DNA from: Tolypeutes matacus
Taxonomy: Eukaryota > Chordata > Mammalia > Cingulata > Chlamyphoridae
Direction of reading: 5' to 3'
Assembly (NCBI GenBank): GCA_026826555.1
Contig: JAKSZT010053887.1
Location: 63,280,167 to 63,344,166, forward strand
DNA length: 64,000 nucleotides
Positions 56,149-64,000 of this stretch are shown one piece after another; the first letter of the stretch is position 1, and every line of letters begins with the position of its first letter. The position numbers and the translations under genes are program-made. Under the pieces are notes generated by a model. The model was given only the letters and a program-made list of their open reading frames with translations, searched no databases and had not been told where the DNA came from.

Positions 56149-56930
56149 AAAAGATGGAAGCAACCCAAGTGTCTGTCAACAGGTGAATGGATAAACAAAA
56201 TATGGTATATACATACAATGGAATATTATTCAGCCATGAAAAGAATGAAATTCTGATACATGCTACATCATGGATGAACCTTGAAGACATCATGTTGAGT
56301 GAAACAAACTAGGCACAAAGGCACAAATACCGTATGATTTCACTGATATGAAACAATTAGACTAAGCAAATTCAGTCAGTACCTAGAATATAGGTTACCA
56401 GGGATTGGGGTGTGAGAACGGAAAGAGGAATTAATGCTTAGTTGGTACAGAATTTCTGGTTTGGGTGACAGAAAAGTTTTGGTAATGGATAGTGGTGATG
56501 GTAGCACAACATTGTGAATGTAATTTATCACCATTGAATTATTTATTTGAAAGTGGTTAAAAGGGCAAAATTTAGGTTTTGTGTATGTTACTAGAATGAA
56601 CAAAATTTACAAAAACAGCATAGAACTGTACAACCCAAACAGTAAATCCAAATGTAAACTATGAACCTTAGTTCACAGTACAATTATAATAATATTCTTT
56701 CATCAATTATAACAACAGTACCATACTTACGTGAAATTTTAATAATGGGGGGTGTGTATGGGAACTCTGTATTTTCTGCACACTTTTTCTGTAAGCTTAC
56801 AGTTTCTCTAATTTAAAAAAATTTAAAAGAACAGTTTACAAGGTTTTGGTGGTGGATTGGTATATAAGAATCCTGGATTTTATGCATGATTGTTTTATAA
56901 ACCCACAACTTCTTTAATAAAGAAAAAATA
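56149..56930 (+). mobile_element. Old LINE-1, right part (3' end), sense
   Basis: Starts at the right target-site duplication and continues ORF2 C-terminal sequence ('aacaaaatatggtatatacatacaatggaatattattcagcc') through the 3' UTR ('tgggaactctgtattttctgcacac') to an A-rich end near 56825. A second L1-like 3' end ('gaatcctggattttatgcatgattgttttataaacc') follows to about 56930. Confidence 0.75.
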
Positions 56931-57577
56931 TCTCATTAATAAAAGGAATAATTTAGATAAAGAGCTTCTACAAAGCATATAAAAAATCAAAATGAAAAGG
57001 TTAGTTCTAGGCCTATGAACCAAAAAAGTTCCCACAAGGGCTTACAATGAATTCGTGATGACAAATTTAAAAACAATTTCACAAATACAATTCTAAGCAT
57101 GCTGCTATATAGACAAATCAAAATAGCTATGCTGCTATAACTACATATATGTATACAAATCTAAACATGAGTTTTACTTTTTTGGTATATGTGCCCAATA
57201 GTTATTAAAGAAGATGAGTTTTTCATAACTAGAATATTAGCATAATGTCAAAATTAATATTTTAAAAACTTATTTAAAGTAACAAATTAATTCTATCTAA
57301 CTTAAAAACCACAAATGATGTCAGAGGAATGAATGAAGGAAAGGGAAAGAAATTAAATTTAATGGACCATCTTACATATTCTATCTTACTTCATAGTCAA
57401 CACAACCCAATGAGGGCATCATAGGATCATCTCCACTTTTACATGTGAGACAATTGAAATGACTATGTTGGGAAAAGACGCCAATCCATCCCATCACTCC
57501 ACTGCCCTTATGTTTTCCACAGGGAAAGTCCCCGAAGAAGTTGTTTCTGGTATTTTTTGTTACAGTTTTCTAATTAG

Positions 57578-58851
<1,274 letters not shown>

Positions 58852-59216
58852 TAATGTTCATTAGTCATGAAAGAACACTTGCCTTTCTGAAGCTGTAATT
58901 CCAGTCGCATCTTGTCCTGCTGATTACCAACCATGGCATTTCCATCAAGTGGAAGACACTGAAGACATGGAAAGATGGTGGCTCTGTACAGCTCAGGATA
59001 TCCCAGGATTTAGAAAAATTCCTTCTCTAAAATAATTGAATTCCTTTCATTTAAAAATATATGTTGTAAAATTATCATGTTATCATTAAACAAATAGTTG
59101 AATAACTATAATAATCAAGGTAATAATAAAATATAGAAAATTTCAGAAAAAAAAAAAAAAAACAACAAAAAAAAACAAGCTTACAATGCATCATCCAGTT
59201 CACTCCTGCCAAAATA

Positions 59217-59465
59217 ATAATAGCTAACATTTGTTGACTTATTTTTGTGTGCCTGGAGCCCTTTTCTAAGGTCTTTATATGAATTCTCTCATTTACTCTT
59301 CCCAATTGTCCCATGAGGGAGGAGCTCTTATTATTCTCATTTTACAGTTGAGGAAACGGAGGCACAGAGGGTTGGGGCAAATTGCCTGAGATCAAGTACG
59401 CTAATTGAGTGGTAGTGTTTGGCTTTTAACTCATGCCAACTCACGTTAGACCTCATGCTTTTAAC
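59217..59465 (+). repeat. MIR, nearly complete
   Basis: 'aataatagctaacatttgttgac', 'ctctcatttactcttcccaattgtcccatgagg' and 'tattctcattttacagttgaggaaacggaggcacagag' make this one of the better-kept MIR copies in the window. Confidence 0.85.
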
Positions 59466-59652
59466 CTCTTCCTCCCATGAAAAAAAGCTTGATTTATACA
59501 TGCCTATGATATAAAATGGAAGTGAAGGGCCTTGAAGAAAAGAAATAGTCATTGTCTCAAACTTCTATTTTTTTTCTTTCCTTTTGTTTTCATGGGAACT
59601 CTGCCCCTGGTCCCTTTGTGCTATGGAGACAAAATATGTCTTATCACTTTTA

Positions 59653-60062
59653 TTTTTTTAAAGATTACTTATTTATTTCTATCCCCCTCCGCCCCGCATT
59701 GTTTTGGGGTCACTGTCTGCTCTCCGTGTGCTCCTCTGTGTCTGCCTACCCTCTCCCTAGGAGGCACCGAGAACCGATCCTGGGACCTTCTAGAGTAGAG
59801 AGAGGCCGCTCAATCTCTTACGCCACCTCAGCTCCCTGATCTGCTGCATCTCCCATTGTCTCTCTTCTGTCTCCCCTTTTGTTGCGTCATCCTGCTGTGC
59901 CAGCTCTCCGTGCGGGCCAGCACTCCATACGGACTAGCTCACTGCTTGGGTCAGCTCGCCAAGTAGGCCAGCCTGCTCTTCACCAGGAGGCTCCAGGAAC
60001 CGAACCCCAGACCTCCCACATGGTATACAGGAGCCCAATCACTTGAGCCACATCCGCTTCCC
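59653..60062 (-). mobile_element. DAS-type composite SINE, antisense
   Basis: Read on the minus strand: 'gaagcggatgtggctcaagtgattgggctcc' head, 'ggtctggggttcggttcctgg' B-box region, two or three units of the central array ('gagctgacccaagcagtgag' type), 'caggatgacgcaac', the second module and an A-rich tail. Perfect 14-bp duplications TCTTATCACTTTTA at 59639-59652 and 60063-60076 fix both ends. Confidence 0.92.
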
Positions 60063-61501
60063 TCTTATCACTTTTAGGACTGGTCCAAACATGGTGGTAG
60101 GAGGTTAAGGCTGGAGCCTTAATTTCTGCCTAGCCCACTGACTTAGCTCTACTTAGTAACCTCAGGTACTGCTCTCATCCTGTGAGAGCACAACTCTTCT
60201 TATAGTATTGGAAGACAAGATCTGTTGCTGTATTTGTGAAGTCGAATGATGTCAGCCTGAGCAGGAAGAATTCTATGCACCTCTTCAGGACATAGAGGGT
60301 GCTGGTGAATCAGAAACGATCTGAGGAGGTGGGCCCATGTTAAACTAATCGGCGCAGGAGTCTCCATATAACGTTCAAGAGCTATATCAGTCACTTCTAC
60401 CCTGTAAATAACTCAACTGCTAGACTTTTCTCAGTCAGAAAAATAGCAGCTGAGTGGGAACTCAAGTGGATGTGTGGGTAAACGTGTGGTGCATGACACA
60501 GGCTGGGGCAGGGTTGGCGTTCTCTACAGAAAAAGACTTGAAAGCCTGTGTCTGGCAGTTGAAGAAGCTGATACAATGCCAGCATTGCTATAAGGCCACG
60601 GGGCTCTGGAGAGATGAAGAGAAGTTTGGAGGTAAAGAAAGAAAGTGTCATCACGCAGGTGATGTGTGGAATACCAGTCTCTTAGATGGGATTGAAGCAA
60701 GAAATAAGGCCATTCTAGATGTGGGTGCCATATTAACTGTGCCCATGAAACACAATTTGTGGCTTAAGTTTAGTTAAGAAGCGTGAGCTAGTGAAATTGT
60801 TCATTTTTATGCTTTTGACATTGTATATTTGTGTTTTTTTAGTCTTTTCACTGTATGAAAATAGACGTTTTTTGTTTGTTTGTTTCTCTTCTGTTCAAGA
60901 AAGGAAATGAACCTCTAGAGATGGGGAGTTTTGGAAAATAAAGGCTGCGCAAAGCTGGAGAGAGCTGGAATTTCTTGTCCCTTCTGGTTGAGCTTTTTAA
61001 TTTTTTTTAGCATTCACTTTTATCAAGGTGTCTTGGAATGGGCACTGCTAGTCCCAATCAATATTAGGAAGGAGATAGAGGAAGGTAAAGGAAGAGAAGG
61101 AAGGTAATAAATTAGATGACATTGGAAAATAGAGGAGAAGCAAATGTCCTTTTCATGATATGTAAGATGAGACACCCTTTTACAGAATTAACAGGAATTT
61201 TTGGGAAACAGATGGAAATTCACAGATAAGAAGGAGAAGGGACCCTTTTAGTAAATAGAACCAGGATCAGAATAAACTGTACTGAACAATTTTGATTTGT
61301 ACAGGGTAATAACTTTTACCCAATATTTCAATGTTGCATTTGTGTTTTAGTTAAAATAATTCTGGCCTAGGAGTTATAAAACAGGGATAAACAGGAGAAA
61401 AAACAGCAATGTATGCTAATTTCCTAAGAAATTATATTTTATATAAAGCAGTCTGATTAAAGTATTTAAAATTTAGTTCAATGTGATTCTATATATTTCT
61501 T

Positions 61502-61857
61502 TTTTTTTATTTTTATTTTTTAATTTATGCCTCCCCCTGCCCCACTTGTTTTGTGCTCACTGTCTGCTCTCTGTGTCTGCTTGTCTTCTCTTTAGGTGGC
61601 ACCAGGAACTGATCCCTTCTGGAGTGGGAGAGAGGCGCTCAATTTCTTGCGTCACCTCAGCTCCCTGGTCTGCTGCGTCTCTTATTGTCTCTCTGTGTCT
61701 CCTTTTGTTGCGTCATCTTGCCATGCCAGTTGCCTGCGTGGGCCAGCTCTCCGAACAGGCCAGCTCTCTGTGCGGGTCAGCTTGCCTTTCACTAGGAGGC
61801 CCTGGGGCTTTCTATATGGTAGACAGGAGCCCAATCGCTTGAGCCATATCCATTTCC
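61502..61857 (-). mobile_element. DAS-type composite SINE, antisense
   Basis: Same order as the 59653 copy: 'gaaatggatatggctcaagcgattgggctcc' head, a short central array, 'caagatgacgcaacaaaagg', the second module and an A-rich tail. Part of the head after 'tatagaaagccccagg' is missing, which removes the usual B-box. Duplications CTATATATTTCTT (61489-61501) and CTATAAATTTCTT (61858-61870) differ by one base. Confidence 0.9.
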
Positions 61858-63107
61858 CTATAAATTTCTTGAAAGAAGTTTTATTTTTTAAAAGAACTAT
61901 GAGTCACTTTCATAACATAGCTATTGATCTTAAGTTGGGTTTCAAATTAGATTAAGAGTATAAGCAGTGTGGTATGTCTGTTTCTAAAACTGAGGAAATA
62001 GAGGTGGAGTTGATTATCCATTGGTACACATTTATCCCAGGAAACGATCAGACAGTTATGGGATTAAAAAGAAAGCCTGTGCTATCCAACCCCTCTTCAA
62101 GCACTAATCACTTTGTGTGGGGCAGAGTTTTGTGTACTGGCCACCCGCCACCTTATCTGGTTGATTTTATGGTTGGGGCCTTTGATTATGTCTGTTCACC
62201 CAATATTTAAAATTCAATTTAGCTTTCCACATTTAAACATCAAGAGATTTCATATAAAGATTCAGATTTCTGGCTCCTCTTGAAAAAGAATGTATGTCAT
62301 TCCCTGAAAGTAACTATGGCTGCCTTTATGTAAAATTTAGGTTCTCCCTAATTCACTGCTGTCCTCATGTTTCCCTTTTGCCTAACAATATCTGAGGCTA
62401 AATTTTGTTTGCTGTTTATCATATGACTCTTGCAGCATTTTACTTTGCAAACCTTGATAAATGTTGATCACTACAGTCAAATACCCTATGGATACCTAAT
62501 GTGCCCCTCATATCACACAGGCTGTGTTCTCTGGTGCATTCCTGTGTGTAGGATGTGAATTGATAAAAGGCAAGGAAGTGAGTTCTGTATTTAAAATATA
62601 AACTTGATTCCCTGGTAAGCTTTTGCTAGATGGATGCATGTTAAGAATTGTAGCCAAGATCTGTGAAAACTAGCATATAATATATATATATATTGAGAAA
62701 AAGTACTCAATATTTGGTCTGAGTTCTGAAGAGTAAATTTTCTTTTTTAATTTTAGGGGGTAAGATGCAAAAAAAAAGTAGATGTGGGAAAAATTAATTC
62801 TGGCAATTTTTTAACAAAAGCTTACTGTTTCTTTTTTTTAGTAAATAGAAATCTTGCTGTTCAGAATTTTAAAGTGGGAATAGCAACTTAATTTTTTTGT
62901 AGTTCATTATAACCCCTTCAGAGAATTTTTGTGTCTTTCTTATGGTCCTTATCACAAATTATTTTATGTAGGTCTTCTCCCAAGTAATGCTGTAAGCTCC
63001 TTGAGGACAGGAACCATGTTATAGACATGTTTTTGTGTGCGTATTCCCAGGATTCTTTAGTTCTCTAGTACATAAATATTTGGTAATGATAAATTTGATA
63101 AATATAA

Positions 63108-64000
<893 letters not shown>

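Noticed and set aside
60454..60777. 107-codon open frame in intron 10
   Set aside because: No recognisable domain, no splice-site context linking it to the host gene, and no sign of a promoter. The length is possible by chance in 64 kb.

Overview
The window looks like intronic and exonic DNA of a placental mammal, most likely an armadillo (Xenarthra, Dasypus-like). The species call rests on at least five copies of a roughly 0.4-0.5 kb tRNA-headed composite SINE that I recognise as the armadillo DAS-SINE type, plus short tRNA-like SINEs, xenarthran-looking LINE-1 copies and the usual old mammalian repeats (MIR, L2, MaLR LTRs). There are no bacterial genes, no CRISPR array, no rRNA gene and no functional tRNA gene.

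One host gene crosses the whole window on the plus strand. Eleven consecutive coding exons (635-802, 8476-8624, 19187-19420, 32373-32537, 35833-35948, 44754-44884, 47112-47210, 48562-48720, 57597-57784, 58588-58785, 63132-63313) all have AG/GT splice sites. Their phases fit at all ten junctions, and they join into about 596 codons with no stop or frameshift. The product is a WD-repeat protein that I recognise as WDR64; its paralogue WDR49 is the main alternative. The start codon lies upstream of the window and the stop codon downstream.

The ten introns hold most of the sequence and are packed with retrotransposons. Intron 1 (803-8475) carries an essentially full-length antisense LINE-1 with a 10-bp target-site duplication. 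Intron 2 has L2, an LTR-like repeat in old L1, an antisense DAS-SINE, MIR and an antisense MLT1-like LTR. Intron 3 has an antisense DAS-SINE in L1-derived sequence, two MaLR-like LTRs (one splitting a MIR), a short tRNA-like SINE and an antisense L1 3' fragment. Intron 5 holds L2, old repeats and the only sense-oriented composite DAS-SINE. Intron 6 has a clean short tRNA-like SINE. Intron 8 is a nested site: an old L1 was hit by a younger L1 that carries an internal deletion with a 25-bp fold-back palindrome at the junction, a duplicated 3' UTR and an apparent 3' transduction. Intron 9 has a short antisense retrocopy of an mRNA 3' end, and intron 10 has two antisense DAS-SINEs and a MIR.

I found no new enzymatic or defence system. 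The most interesting material is the history of LINE-1 rearrangement in intron 8, the two antisense insertions sharing the same 46-base 3' end, the tandem-repeat core of the DAS-SINEs, and one relatively GC-rich repeat-free block in intron 3 that could be regulatory.
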